Source: Hyphomicrobiales bacterium (GTDB lineage Bacteria > Pseudomonadota > Alphaproteobacteria > Rhizobiales > NORP267). Taken from it: a stretch of DNA of 49,944 nucleotides. Positions 25,045 through 34,017 of the stretch are shown here, piece after piece. The stretch lies in NCBI GenBank assembly GCA_030688605.1, contig JAUYJB010000016.1, positions 1-49,944 on the forward strand, read 5' to 3'. The translations under genes and the position numbers were made by a program. Position 1 is the first letter of the stretch. Each line of letters opens with the position of its first letter. The notes beneath the pieces were generated by a model, which saw only the letters and a list, made by a program, of their open reading frames with translations, was not told the DNA's origin and searched no databases.

Positions 25045-25590
25045 ATGAGACATTTCATCGTGAGGAGTTTTTCCGCCATTCTGTTCCTCGGCGCGTCGAT
25101 CGGCGGCGCGGCGGCGCTGGAGCTGACCAGCTCCGACTTTTCCGACGGCGACTATCTCGTCAACAAGCACGTATTCAACGGCTTCGGCTGCTCCGGCGAG
25201 AACAAGTCGCCGGCGCTCTCCTGGAGCGGCGCGCCGGACGGCACCAAGAGCTTCGCGCTCACCGTCTACGACCCCGACGCGCCGACCGGCAGCGGCTGGT
25301 GGCACTGGGTGGTGGTGAATCTGCCGGCCGACATTGCCTCGCTGCCGCAGGGCGCCGACGAAGCGGCGCTGCACGGCGCAACGCAGGTCAAGACCGATTT
25401 CGGCGCGCCCGGCTATGGCGGACCGTGCCCGCCGGCCGGCGACCACCCGCACCGTTACATCTTCACCGTGCATGCTCTCGACACGGATAAGATCGAGCTT
25501 CCGGAGGGCGCAACGGCCGCTCTTGCCGGGTTCAACATCCGCGCCCACACGATCGACAGCGACACCTTGATGGGGCTCTATCGGCGGTAG
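25045..25590 (+). CDS. YbhB/YbcL family (PEBP) protein, secreted
   Basis: The 181-residue product has a signal peptide (about residues 1-24) and the phosphatidylethanolamine-binding protein core: 'NKSPALSWSGAPDGTKSFAL', 'YDPDAPTGSGWWHWVVVNLP' and the ligand-site block 'GPCPPAGDHPHRYIFTVHAL'. These match bacterial YbhB/YbcL proteins, whose substrates are unknown. A GGAGGGG ribosome site precedes the ATG. The signal peptide implies a periplasmic location. It sits between gatB (divergent) and ridA (convergent). Confidence 0.9.
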   Translation: MRHFIVRSFSAILFLGASIGGAAALELTSSDFSDGDYLVNKHVFNGFGCSGENKSPALSWSGAPDGTKSFALTVYDPDAPTGSGWWHWVVVNLPADIASLPQGADEAALHGATQVKTDFGAPGYGGPCPPAGDHPHRYIFTVHALDTDKIELPEGATAALAGFNIRAHTIDSDTLMGLYRR

Positions 25591-25623
25591 GGCGGCTGCC
25601 CCCTCCGGCGGGGCCGCTCGCCC
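25590..25623. terminator. GC-rich hairpin between convergent PEBP and ridA genes
   Basis: GGGCG/CGCCC arms (25590-25594 and 25619-25623) surround an inner CCCC/GGGG pair, giving an imperfect hairpin. No T-run is present on either side, so this is a weak candidate bidirectional terminator. Confidence 0.35.
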
Positions 25624-25658
25624 TGCCGGAGTGGTGCCGCGTGGCGCCTGGTGCCCCC

Positions 25659-26054
25659 TCAGCCTTCGATGACCGCGTCGGCCTCGATCTCGACCAGCCA
25701 GTCGGGGTCGATGAAGCGCGTCACCTGGACCATGGTGCTGGCGGGGCGGAAGTCGCCGAAAATCTCGCCATGCACCTGGCCGACCGCCTCCCAGTCCTCG
25801 ATACGGATCAGGAAAGACCGCGTGCGGATGACGTCGTTCAGGCTGGCGCCCGCCTGCTCCAACGCGACAAGGATGATTTCGAAGCAGCGCCGCGCCTGCT
25901 GAACCGGATCGCCCACCCCCACCGTCTGGCCGTCCGGACCGATCGGCGCCGTGCCGCCGACGGCGATCATGTTGCCGATCCTCACCGCGCGGGAAAAGCC
26001 GATGATGGGCTCGTAGCGGCTTCCCGAGGAGACGTTTTGGCGCGTCATCGACAT
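25659..26054 (-). CDS. RidA family (YjgF/YER057c/UK114) protein
   Basis: The 131-residue protein carries the Rid signature with the carboxylate-binding Arg in 'RPASTMVQV' (Arg103), 'GFSRAVRIGNMIAVGGTAPIG' near the start, and 'LVEIEADAVI' at the end. True RidA hydrolyses reactive enamine/imine intermediates made by PLP enzymes. Family members without further data may have other roles. The start codon follows the gatA stop with no gap, so it is the last gene of the MBL-gatC-gatA-ridA operon. A second ATG six bases later is equally plausible. Confidence 0.85.
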   Translation of the reverse strand: MSMTRQNVSSGSRYEPIIGFSRAVRIGNMIAVGGTAPIGPDGQTVGVGDPVQQARRCFEIILVALEQAGASLNDVIRTRSFLIRIEDWEAVGQVHGEIFGDFRPASTMVQVTRFIDPDWLVEIEADAVIEG

Positions 26055-27530
26055 CTACCACCAGCGCTCCGGCGCGGGCGCCGGGCCTGCGGCCTCCTCC
26101 AGCGCGCCCGCCACCTTGAGCACCGTCGCCTCGTCGAACGGCTTGCCGATCACCTGCAGGCCGAGCGGCAGGCCCTTCTCGTCGAAGCCGGCCGGCACCG
26201 AGATGCCCGGCAGGCCGGCCATGTTGACGGTCACCGTGAACACGTCGTTGAGATACATTTGGATGGGGTCGGCGCTCATCGCGCCGAGCGGAAAGGCGGC
26301 GTTGGGGGTTGCCGGCGTCAGCAGCGCGTCGACCTTTTCGAAGGCCTGCTCGAAGTCGCGCTTGATCAGTGTGCGCACCTTTTGCGCCTTCAGGTAATAG
26401 GCGTCGTAATAGCCGGCCGACAGCACATAGGTGCCGATCATGACGCGCCGCTTGACCTCGTCGCCGAAGCCCGCGGCCCGGCTGTTCTCGTACATGGCGA
26501 TGATGTCGTCGCCGGGGACCCGCAGGCCGTAGCGCACTCCGTCATAACGGGCGAGGTTCGAGGAGGCCTCCGCGGGCGCGACGATGTAATAGGCGGGCAG
26601 CGCGTATCTGGTATGCGGCAACGAGACCTCGATGATGTCGGCGCCCGCCGCCTTCAGCCATTCCACGCCCTCAGACCACAGCCTGTCGATCTCCACCGGC
26701 ATGCCGTCAATCCGGTACTCCTTGGGAATGCCGATGGTCATGCCCTTCAGATCGCCGCCGAGCGCCGCCTCATAGTCCGGCACCGGCTGATCGGCCGAGG
26801 TGGTGTCCTTTTCGTCGTGGCTCGCCATGACAGAGAGCATGATCGCCGCATCGCGCACCGAGCGGGTGATCGGGCCAGCCTGGTCGAGCGAGGAGGCGAA
26901 CGCCACGATGCCCCAGCGCGAGCAGCGCCCATAGGTGGGCTTCAAGCCCACGGTGCCGGTCAGCGCCGCCGGCTGACGGATTGATCCGCCGGTGTCGGTC
27001 GCCGTCGCCCCTGCGCAAAGCCGCGCCGCGACCGCCGCCGCCGAGCCGCCCGACGAGCCGCCCGGCACCAGCCTTTCGTTGCTGCCTTTGGCCTGCCAGG
27101 GATTGACCACCGGCCCGTAATAGGAGGTCTCGGTCGACGAGCCCATGGCGAACTCGTCCATGTTGAGCTTGCCGAGCATGACGGCGCCGGCGGCCCACAG
27201 ATTGGCGGTGACGGTCGATTCATAGGTCGGCCTGAAGCCGTCGAGCACGTGGCTGCAGGCTTGGCTGTGCACACCTTTGGTGCAGAACAGATCCTTGATC
27301 CCGAGCGGGATGCCGTCGAGCGCCCGCGCCTCTCCCTTGGCGATGCGGGCGTCGGCGGCCAAGGCCATGCCGCGCGCATGGTCGTCGGTCACCGCGATAT
27401 AGGCATTGAGCGCTCTATTGGCCGCGGGAATGGCGCACAGATAGGCGTCGGTCAGCTCGATTGCGGAGAAGTCGCGCGCCTTGAGGCCGGCGCGGGCCTC
27501 GGCGATGGTCAACCCGGTCAGCTTGTCCAT
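26055..27530 (-). CDS. gatA: Aspartyl/glutamyl-tRNA(Asn/Gln) amidotransferase subunit A
   Basis: The 491-residue protein is a standard amidase-signature enzyme. The catalytic Lys is in '[10 protein letters not shown]' (Lys79), the serine-rich loop '[15 protein letters not shown]' lies at about 155-169, and the acyl-accepting Ser is in '[10 protein letters not shown]' (Ser183). GatA releases ammonia from glutamine for amidation of mischarged tRNA. It starts two bases after the gatC stop and is directly followed by ridA. No damage is visible. Confidence 0.97.
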   Translation of the reverse strand: MDKLTGLTIAEARAGLKARDFSAIELTDAYLCAIPAANRALNAYIAVTDDHARGMALAADARIAKGEARALDGIPLGIKDLFCTKGVHSQACSHVLDGFRPTYESTVTANLWAAGAVMLGKLNMDEFAMGSSTETSYYGPVVNPWQAKGSNERLVPGGSSGGSAAAVAARLCAGATATDTGGSIRQPAALTGTVGLKPTYGRCSRWGIVAFASSLDQAGPITRSVRDAAIMLSVMASHDEKDTTSADQPVPDYEAALGGDLKGMTIGIPKEYRIDGMPVEIDRLWSEGVEWLKAAGADIIEVSLPHTRYALPAYYIVAPAEASSNLARYDGVRYGLRVPGDDIIAMYENSRAAGFGDEVKRRVMIGTYVLSAGYYDAYYLKAQKVRTLIKRDFEQAFEKVDALLTPATPNAAFPLGAMSADPIQMYLNDVFTVTVNMAGLPGISVPAGFDEKGLPLGLQVIGKPFDEATVLKVAGALEEAAGPAPAPERWW

Positions 27531-27532
27531 GG

Positions 27533-27820
27533 CTACTCCACAACCTTCGGAACGACGAAGAAATGATCCTCCGTCGCCGGCGCGTTGGCGACGATGTCGT
27601 CGGCGCAGTTGCCGTCGGTGACCACGTCCGCGCGCTTTTTCATTTCCATCGGGATGACGCTGACCATCGGCGCGACGCCGTCGGTGTCGACCTGGTTCAG
27701 CTCCTCGACCCAGGCGAGGAGCGCCGACAACTCGTCCTTGAGCCGCTCAACCTCCTCCTCGCTCACCGCGATGCGGGCAAGCCGCGCGATGCGTCGGACC
27801 GTCGCGGAATCGACAGACAT
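27533..27820 (-). CDS. gatC: Aspartyl/glutamyl-tRNA(Asn/Gln) amidotransferase subunit C
   Basis: The 95-residue protein starts '[20 protein letters not shown]' and ends with the GatC tail ('LRADVV'-like '[11 protein letters not shown]' and 'FFVVPKVVE'). GatC wraps around GatA and stabilises the GatCAB complex. It lies 13 bases after the MBL hydrolase gene and 2 bases before gatA, indicating one transcript. Confidence 0.95.
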   Translation of the reverse strand: MSVDSATVRRIARLARIAVSEEEVERLKDELSALLAWVEELNQVDTDGVAPMVSVIPMEMKKRADVVTDGNCADDIVANAPATEDHFFVVPKVVE

Positions 27821-27833
27821 GTTGCCGCCTTTC

Positions 27834-28532
27834 CTACACGTCGAACGGCTCGCCGACCTTCGGCACCACCACGTTCTGCCCCTTCATTTCGGCGATGAAC
27901 TTGTCGGCCGTCTGGTCGATGATCGGGAACGTGCCGTAATGGCACGGCAGCACGGTCTTGAACTTGAAATAGCGCTTGCAGGCCATCGCCGCGAGCCTTG
28001 CGCCCATCGTGAAGCGGTCGCCGATGGGCACGATGCCGATGACCGGCTGGTAGATCTCGTTGATCAGCTCCATGCCGGAGAAGATGTCGGTGTCGCCCAT
28101 ATGGTAGAGGGTCTTGCGCGGCTCCTTCTTCGGCTGCAAGACGATGCCCGCCGGATTGCCGAGATAGACCGGCTTGCCGTCGACGATGGTCGAGGAGGAA
28201 TGCCAGGCCGGCACGTAGGCGACGGTAAAATCGCCGAGGTCGAGACTGCCGCCGTGATTGCACGGGTTGATGTTCTCGACGCCTTTTCCATTGAGAAACA
28301 TGCAGATCTCGAAATTTGCGGTCAGAAGCGCGCCGGTCGCCTTGCAGATGTCGACCGTGTCGCCGGTATGGTCGTCATGGCCGTGGGTGAGAATGACGTG
28401 GGTCGCGCCCTTGGCGGCCGCCGCGGCATCGCCGCCGAAGCTCGGATTGCCGCTCAGGAAGGGATCGATCATGATCACCGCCGATCCCGTCTCGACGCGA
28501 AAGGCGGAATGTCCGAACCAGGTAACCTTCAT
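27834..28532 (-). CDS. Metal-dependent hydrolase, metallo-beta-lactamase fold (UPF0173)
   Basis: The 232-residue protein begins '[14 protein letters not shown]' and contains the MBL zinc motif HGHDDH at residues 50-55 after 'THVILT', with further ligands likely in 'VPAWHSS' and 'GDTDIFSGM'. It matches the UPF0173 family, whose substrate is unknown. I chose the ATG at 28532 because GGGGAGG lies at the right distance; longer starts add an unrelated Arg/Lys-rich leader. It is the first gene of a four-gene operon with gatC, gatA and ridA. Confidence 0.88.
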   Translation of the reverse strand: MKVTWFGHSAFRVETGSAVIMIDPFLSGNPSFGGDAAAAAKGATHVILTHGHDDHTGDTVDICKATGALLTANFEICMFLNGKGVENINPCNHGGSLDLGDFTVAYVPAWHSSSTIVDGKPVYLGNPAGIVLQPKKEPRKTLYHMGDTDIFSGMELINEIYQPVIGIVPIGDRFTMGARLAAMACKRYFKFKTVLPCHYGTFPIIDQTADKFIAEMKGQNVVVPKVGEPFDV

Positions 28533-28748
28533 CGCCTTATGCCTCCCCTGAAATGACGCTGAGGTTGATTTGCGGGCGAGTATAGCCCCCTTGCCGCAGC
28601 GCACAACCACGGCCGGAATTTAGCGATTCTAATGTATTGCGTATGGCCGATCGATTAGCCAAACTCTCCATGCAGCAGCTCGCCAAACTTCGTTGGCGAT
28701 CGCCGCGCAGGTGGACCGAGCCTGTCGGCCGCGGTTTGGGAGGGGAAC

Positions 28749-29072
28749 ATGACGTTTCGATTTGCGGCTTTCTTCTTGCTTGTCTCGGCTGTCCTGATCG
28801 CATCGCCAGCCGCGCTCCGCGGCATGGCGACCGACGGCCCGGCGGCAATCGCGGTCTCGCGGCTGCTGCCGCCAAACGACATAACAAATCCCCCCTCGAT
28901 AGAGGCGGGAAATCCAATCGTGTTGGCCGCGACGGAGGCCGATATCAACGCGTGCAAGCAGGCGTGTGCTGACAAGTTTCGGTGCAAGAAAGACCAGACA
29001 GTGGGCGCTGACCCGGCAAAAAAAGCTTGCTTGAAAGAAGCCAAGGCCTGCAAGGTTGCCTGCAGCAACTGA
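28749..29072 (+). CDS. Small secreted cysteine-rich hypothetical protein
   Basis: The 107-residue protein has a clear signal peptide (MTFRFAAFFLLVSAVLIAS), a proline-containing linker, and a C-terminal domain with six cysteines at 69, 73, 79, 94, 101 and 105. The spacing C-X3-C-X5-C-X14-C-X6-C-X3-C is roughly symmetrical, suggesting two antiparallel helices clamped by disulfides. I know no family for it. GGAGGGG precedes the ATG. It lies upstream of ruvX, separated by 55 bases, and is probably exported to the periplasm. Confidence 0.7.
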   Translation: MTFRFAAFFLLVSAVLIASPAALRGMATDGPAAIAVSRLLPPNDITNPPSIEAGNPIVLAATEADINACKQACADKFRCKKDQTVGADPAKKACLKEAKACKVACSN

Positions 29073-29127
29073 ATGTGACTGACAGCCAGGCTGGCTCGCC
29101 GACACGGCCCATGCTAAGCGCGGGCAC

Positions 29128-29616
29128 ATGGCCGCCGCGCTTGCCCCTTCGCTTGAGGATATCGCCGCTTCGCTGAAGCCCGGCGCGCGGCTGATCGGCA
29201 TCGACCTCGGCACCAAGACCATCGGCCTGGCGCTGTCCGACGTCGAGCGCACCATCGCCTCGCCGCTCGTCACCCTGCAACGGACCAAGTTCCGGAACGA
29301 CGCGAACCGGCTGCTGGCTTTGTGCACAGAGCACGGTGTCGGCGGCCTGGTCATCGGCCTGCCGGTCAACATGGACGGCACCGAGGGCCCGCGGGCCCAA
29401 TCGACCCGCGCCTTTGCCCGCAACCTCGCCGAGAAAATCGACCTGCCGATCGCCTTGTGGGACGAGCGGCTGTCGACGGCGGCCGTCACGCGGACGCTTC
29501 TGGAGGCCGACGCCAGCCGCGCCCGGCGCGCCCGCCTTGTCGACAAGCTCGCCGCCGCCTACATCCTCCAAGGCGCGCTCGACCGGCTGCGCCGGCTGCA
29601 GGCCGGCACGGGCTGA
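29128..29616 (+). CDS. ruvX: Holliday junction resolvase-like protein RuvX (YqgF)
   Basis: The 162-residue protein shows the RNase H-like fold of YqgF/RuvX: '[18 protein letters not shown]' (catalytic Asp26), '[20 protein letters not shown]', '[11 protein letters not shown]' and '[11 protein letters not shown]'. The family is linked to pre-16S rRNA 5'-end maturation and Holliday junction processing. In Rhizobiales it is often next to gatC, as it is here on the opposite strand about 1.3 kb away. An AEC transporter follows after six bases. Confidence 0.93.
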   Translation: MAAALAPSLEDIAASLKPGARLIGIDLGTKTIGLALSDVERTIASPLVTLQRTKFRNDANRLLALCTEHGVGGLVIGLPVNMDGTEGPRAQSTRAFARNLAEKIDLPIALWDERLSTAAVTRTLLEADASRARRARLVDKLAAAYILQGALDRLRRLQAGTG

Positions 29617-29622
29617 TCGGCC

Positions 29623-30552
29623 ATGATCGAGATCTTCGAAAGCCTGTTGCCGGTGTTCCTGGTCATCGCGCTGGGCGCCGGGTTGAGGCAGTCCGGCTTC
29701 GTCCCCGCCGACATGTGGGACGGCTTGGAGCGCATCGCCTACTGGGTGCTGTTCCCGGCGCTGCTGATCGAAACCCTGGTCAATGCGGACCTGAACGCGG
29801 CTCCCGTCACCAGCGTGGCGATCGCCCTGTTCCTGTCGGCGGCAACGATGTGCCTGATCGCCTGGCTCGCCATGCCGCTGTTTCGCCGCGGCCTGGGCCT
29901 GAGCGCGACCAGCTACACCTCGGTGTTCCAGGCCTCGACGCGCTGGAACGCCTTCATCGCGCTTGCCGTCGTCGCTCGGCTGTTCGGCGAGGAGGGGCTG
30001 ACGCTCGTCGCCGTCGCCATGGCCGTCATGATGCCGTTCCTCAACGTCGTCAATGTCACGGTCGTCGCGACCTACGCTACCGAGGAGCGGATGCCGCCGC
30101 GCGCCCTGCTCTGGGCGGTGGCCAGGAACCCGTTCGTCTGGTCCTGCCTGATCGGTATCGCCATCAATCTTGCCGGCGTGCCCATCTACGGTCCTATTCT
30201 GACCGCCGCCGACATGCTGGGCCGGGCGGCGCTCGCCGGCGGCCTGCTCCTGGTCGGCGGCGGGCTCATCCTGCGCGACGCTCTCAAGCCGTCGCCGGCG
30301 GTGCTGGCGAGTGCGGCGCTCAAGCTCATCGTCATGCCGCTGATCGTCGCCGTCTATGCGCTTGCCTTCGGCTTGAGCGGGACGGCGCTTTCGACCGCGC
30401 TTGTCTGCGCCGCGGTTCCCACCGCCATGAGCGGCTATGTGCTGGCCCGCCAGATGGGCGGCGACGCGCCGCTGCTGGCGGCAATCGCCACCGTGCAGAC
30501 GGTCGCGGCCGCCGTCACCATGCCGCTGGTGCTGGCGTTGGCGGGCAGCTAA
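29623..30552 (+). CDS. AEC (auxin efflux carrier) family transporter
   Basis: The 309-residue protein has about ten membrane segments in two inverted halves. It shows the AEC hallmarks 'LPVFLVIALGAGLRQSGF' at the start, 'YTSVFQASTRWNAFIALA' near residue 100, and 'RNPFVWSCLIGIAINLAG' near 165. Bacterial AEC proteins export or take up small organic acids such as malonate or malate. It lies six bases after ruvX and converges with the flippase gene 12 bases downstream. Confidence 0.88.
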   Translation: MIEIFESLLPVFLVIALGAGLRQSGFVPADMWDGLERIAYWVLFPALLIETLVNADLNAAPVTSVAIALFLSAATMCLIAWLAMPLFRRGLGLSATSYTSVFQASTRWNAFIALAVVARLFGEEGLTLVAVAMAVMMPFLNVVNVTVVATYATEERMPPRALLWAVARNPFVWSCLIGIAINLAGVPIYGPILTAADMLGRAALAGGLLLVGGGLILRDALKPSPAVLASAALKLIVMPLIVAVYALAFGLSGTALSTALVCAAVPTAMSGYVLARQMGGDAPLLAAIATVQTVAAAVTMPLVLALAGS

Positions 30553-30564
30553 ACCGACTCCCGG

Positions 30565-31920
30565 TCAGCCCGCCGGCAGCGCGGCCGGGGCCTCGCGGAT
30601 CGTGCGGCGGGCAACCGCGTAAAGCGTCAGGGATTCATAGCCGAAGGCGGCCGACGTCGCCGCCGCGGCGCCGATCAGGCCAAAGCGCGGGATCAGGTAG
30701 AGATTGAGCGCCGCGTTGAGGCAGACCGTCACGGCCATGACGATGGCCGTCATATTGTGCTTGCCTGTCACCACCAGAAGGCCCTGAGCCGGCCCTGCGG
30801 CGGCGCGCGCCAGAAGACCGAGGACAAGCACGAACATGACCGGGTAGCCGACTGTGAATTCCGGGCCGAACAGCCACAGGATCGGCCGGCCGAGGGCAAG
30901 CAGCGCCACGCCGCCGGCGAGCGACGGCACGAACGTCCATTTGCGCGCGGCCGCAAAGAGTGCTTCGACCGCCGCGCCCTCGCCGCGGGCGTGGGCGGCC
31001 GAAAAGCGCGGCATCCAGGCGGCGGTGACGGCGAAATGGACGAAGCCGACCAGCGAGATCGTCCGCGCGGCGGCGTAGTAGGTGGCGATCTCGCCCGGCG
31101 CGACAAAGATGTCGAGCAGCAGGATGTCGAGATTGATCATCAACAGCGCGAAGCCCTCGAGGAGCAGGGCCGGCATCGACACCTTCAGCCACTGGTCGAG
31201 CCGGTAGCCACGCGCGCCCCGCGGCAGCACTGCGTCAAGACGGCGCTCCTGCAGCGCATATTGGCCCGCTACGGCGACCCAGTTTGCGGCAATGCCGGCG
31301 ATGACCGCCGTCTCGGCGCTGCGCGACCAGCCGAGCGAGATTGCCAGGGCAAGGAAAGCCAGCAGCAACAGCGGCCGCGCAATATAGGGCGGCGCCAATC
31401 CGAGATCGATCCAGGAATGCGCGCGACCCACCCCGTCCTGGAAATCCATCAACGCATAGGCCGGCAGGCAGACGAGAGCGAGCGCCATCGGCACCCGGTA
31501 ATAGTCGGCAACCGCCTCATCCAGCAGATACAGGACCGCCAGGCCCGCAAGCGTGCAGACGAGGCCGGCACCGAAGCTGACCCGCCTTCCGGCATGCAGG
31601 AAGCCGCGGGCAAGGTCATCGGCCGCCGTCGCCCGGTATTCGGGCAGGAAGCGCACCGCGGAGATGGCAAAACCGAGCGTGCACAGGGTGCCGAGGATGT
31701 TCAACCACACCCAGACATAAGTGAAGATGCCGAAATCGTAGCCGCCGATCCAGCGCGCCAACAGCACCTGCGAGACGAAGGCGATCGCCGCGGAGGCAAC
31801 GCGGATGGAAAAGGCCATCAGCGCGCCGCGACGCGACCGCGCCTCCTCGCCGCCGTCGAAGAGAAGCGCTCTCAGCGCGGATTTGAGCGGCTGCGGCAGA
31901 AGGTCCAGCACCTGTCCCAT
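30565..31920 (-). CDS. Polysaccharide/oligosaccharide flippase (Wzx/MATE-like)
   Basis: The protein of about 451 residues has around 12-14 membrane segments and the pattern of the polysaccharide biosynthesis family ('ASAAIAFVSQVLLARWIGGYDFG' near residue 35 and a repeated motif in the second half, 'LFGPEFTVGYPVMFVLVLGLL'). Such proteins flip undecaprenyl-linked glycans across the inner membrane. It is 26 kb from the polysaccharide cluster in this window, so its partner pathway is unknown. An in-frame GTG at 31926 is an alternative start. Confidence 0.83.
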   Translation of the reverse strand: MGQVLDLLPQPLKSALRALLFDGGEEARSRRGALMAFSIRVASAAIAFVSQVLLARWIGGYDFGIFTYVWVWLNILGTLCTLGFAISAVRFLPEYRATAADDLARGFLHAGRRVSFGAGLVCTLAGLAVLYLLDEAVADYYRVPMALALVCLPAYALMDFQDGVGRAHSWIDLGLAPPYIARPLLLLAFLALAISLGWSRSAETAVIAGIAANWVAVAGQYALQERRLDAVLPRGARGYRLDQWLKVSMPALLLEGFALLMINLDILLLDIFVAPGEIATYYAAARTISLVGFVHFAVTAAWMPRFSAAHARGEGAAVEALFAAARKWTFVPSLAGGVALLALGRPILWLFGPEFTVGYPVMFVLVLGLLARAAAGPAQGLLVVTGKHNMTAIVMAVTVCLNAALNLYLIPRFGLIGAAAATSAAFGYESLTLYAVARRTIREAPAALPAG

Positions 31921-32017
31921 GGGCACGAGCCTAGCCGACGGCGCTTAAAATTCCGCTCGTGCCGGCAGCGATTGAGGGTGTGGTTAACCGGCTCTTGCGG
32001 CCCGTCCTGCCGAGGTC

Positions 32018-32905
32018 TCAGCGCAGCCCGTTGCGGAATTGTTGCGGCGTCTGGCCGGCATATTTGCGGAAGAAGCGGGAGAAATAGCTGGGATCGGAGA
32101 AATTGAGCGAATAGGCGATCTCGCTCACCGACAGGCTAGTGAAGATGAGCTGCCGCTTGGCCTCGACCAGCAGCCGCTGGCGCACCAGATGTCCGGCCGT
32201 AACCCCGGTCACCTTCTTGCAGTGGTCGTTGAGCCGGTCCGGCGTCATCGCCAGCCAGTCGGCATAGGCGCTCAGGTTTCGCGTGGTGCGGAAATTGTCC
32301 TCCACCAGCTCTCGCAGCCGCGCCACCGTGTCGTCGAGCGCGCCGGGCTTGGCTCCCTGCCAGCCTCTTGCTGCAAAACCGAGCCGCGCGATCTCGACGA
32401 TGAGCAGCGCCAGATAGCAGCGCATGGCGATTTGGGCGCCGCTGCGGCCGAGCTTGAGTTCGTCGAGGATATCGCGGGCAAGTTCCGAAATCCGTGCGAT
32501 CCGCTTGCGCTTCTCGAGCGGGATGACGATGGCGCGCTCGGCCTCCGCCAGCCGCTGGCTTAGCCCTCCCTGATGATCGGTTATGTCGCGGATGACATCT
32601 TCGGTGAACGAGATCACCATCCCCTCGGGGTGTGGCTCGAAACAAAAGCTGTGCACCACATTCGGAGCGAGGACGATCAGCGTTTCGCTGGCGAAGCTGA
32701 TTGTCTTTGTTTCGACGGTGAAGGCGCCTCCGCCAGTCGAGACATACATGATCTGATGCAGATAGCGGTGCGAATGCGGCGCGATTACCCAATCGTGGGC
32801 GGCCGAACGCGCGGGGATCGGCTCGGCATGAATAAAGTCGAATACCTGGTCATCCGTCGCCTCGCCATAGAGGTGAAACTGCGGAATGGTCTGCATGACA
32901 TCCAT
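32018..32905 (-). CDS. AraC family transcriptional regulator
   Basis: The protein of about 295 residues has an N-terminal cupin-like sensor ('APHSHRYLHQIMYVSTGGG' and 'LIVLAPNVVHSF'). Its C-terminal AraC double helix-turn-helix includes 'NLSAYADWLAMTPDRLNDHCK' and 'SEIAYSLNFSDPSYFSRFFRK'. The signature resembles PobR-type regulators of aromatic or small-acid catabolism. I use the ATG at 32905; a GTG at 32935 would add ten residues. It is divergent from livH (175-base gap), so control of the liv transporter is possible but unproven. Confidence 0.87.
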   Translation of the reverse strand: MDVMQTIPQFHLYGEATDDQVFDFIHAEPIPARSAAHDWVIAPHSHRYLHQIMYVSTGGGAFTVETKTISFASETLIVLAPNVVHSFCFEPHPEGMVISFTEDVIRDITDHQGGLSQRLAEAERAIVIPLEKRKRIARISELARDILDELKLGRSGAQIAMRCYLALLIVEIARLGFAARGWQGAKPGALDDTVARLRELVEDNFRTTRNLSAYADWLAMTPDRLNDHCKKVTGVTAGHLVRQRLLVEAKRQLIFTSLSVSEIAYSLNFSDPSYFSRFFRKYAGQTPQQFRNGLR

Positions 32906-33079
32906 AGGCGCTGAGAATATGCCGACACGGCTCACGGGTAAACTGCGCGCCGCGAGGCCCGCAAACGGGCGTAATTGCCCGCACTCGCAAAGATTGCTAA
33001 GAGAGCCGGTGCGGCTTCGCTACGGGGTGTCGCACGCCCGCGTGCAGGGCTGCGTGTCGGCAGGGGGGATCGCTTCCAG

Positions 33080-34015
33080 ATGGAATATTTCGTGCAGCAG
33101 CTCATCAATGGAGTCACATTGGGCTCCATCTACGGCTTGATCGCCATCGGCTACACGATGGTCTACGGGATCATCGGCATGATCAATTTCGCCCACGGCG
33201 ATATCTTCATGGTCGGCGCGTTTATCGCGCTGATTGCCATCATCGCGCTCGGTTTCGTCGCCGGCAGCAGCTTCCTGGTGATCATCCTGGCGCTGTTTCT
33301 GGTGCTCTTGGTCGCCATGGCGCTGACCTCGATCTATGGCTGGACGGTCGAGCGCCTCGCCTACAGACCGCTGAGGACCTCGTTCCGCCTGGCGCCGCTG
33401 ATCACCGCCATCGGCATGTCGATTGTGTTGCAGAACTATGTACAGGTCAGCCAGGGGGCGCGCGTCAAGCCGCTGCAGCCGATCATCACCGGCGGCTACG
33501 AAGTCATGCGCGTGTCCATCGAAGCCGGAGAGTTCGTGGTTCAGCTCTCCAACATCCAGATCATCATCGTGGCGACCACAATCCTCCTGATGACCGCATT
33601 CTCGCTGCTCATCGCCAGAACCCCGCTCGGTCGCGCCCAGCGCGCCTGCGAGCAGGACCGCCGCATGGCTGCTCTGCTCGGCGTCGACGTCGACCGGACC
33701 ATCTCCCTGACCTTCGTCACGGGCGCGGCGCTGGCGGCGGTCGCCGGCCTCATGTTTGTCCTCTATTATGGGGTGATCGACTTCTATATCGGCTTCGTCG
33801 CCGGCATCAAGGCGTTCACCGCCGCCGTTCTCGGTGGCATCGGCTCGCTGCCGGGCGCCATGCTGGGCGGCATGGTGATCGGTCTGATCGAGACCTTCTG
33901 GTCGGCTTATTTCACCATTGAATACAAGGACGTGGCCGCCTTCTCGATCCTCGCCATAACGCTCATCTTCCTGCCCTCGGGGCTGCTCGGCCGGCCCGAG
34001 GTGGAAAAGGTGTAA
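33080..34015 (+). CDS. livH: Branched-chain amino acid ABC transporter permease LivH
   Basis: The 311-residue membrane protein has eight to nine hydrophobic segments and the LivH signatures 'LINGVTLGSIYGLIAIGYTM', 'NFAHGDIFMVGAFIA' and 'GVIDFYIGFVAGIKAFTAAV'. It forms the inner-membrane channel of a branched-chain amino-acid-type importer together with LivM. The ATG at 33080 begins the conserved 'MEYFVQQLINGV'. A longer frame from 32975 would add an Arg-rich leader not seen in the family. livM follows two bases after its stop. Confidence 0.95.
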   Translation: MEYFVQQLINGVTLGSIYGLIAIGYTMVYGIIGMINFAHGDIFMVGAFIALIAIIALGFVAGSSFLVIILALFLVLLVAMALTSIYGWTVERLAYRPLRTSFRLAPLITAIGMSIVLQNYVQVSQGARVKPLQPIITGGYEVMRVSIEAGEFVVQLSNIQIIIVATTILLMTAFSLLIARTPLGRAQRACEQDRRMAALLGVDVDRTISLTFVTGAALAAVAGLMFVLYYGVIDFYIGFVAGIKAFTAAVLGGIGSLPGAMLGGMVIGLIETFWSAYFTIEYKDVAAFSILAITLIFLPSGLLGRPEVEKV

Positions 34016-34017
34016 CG

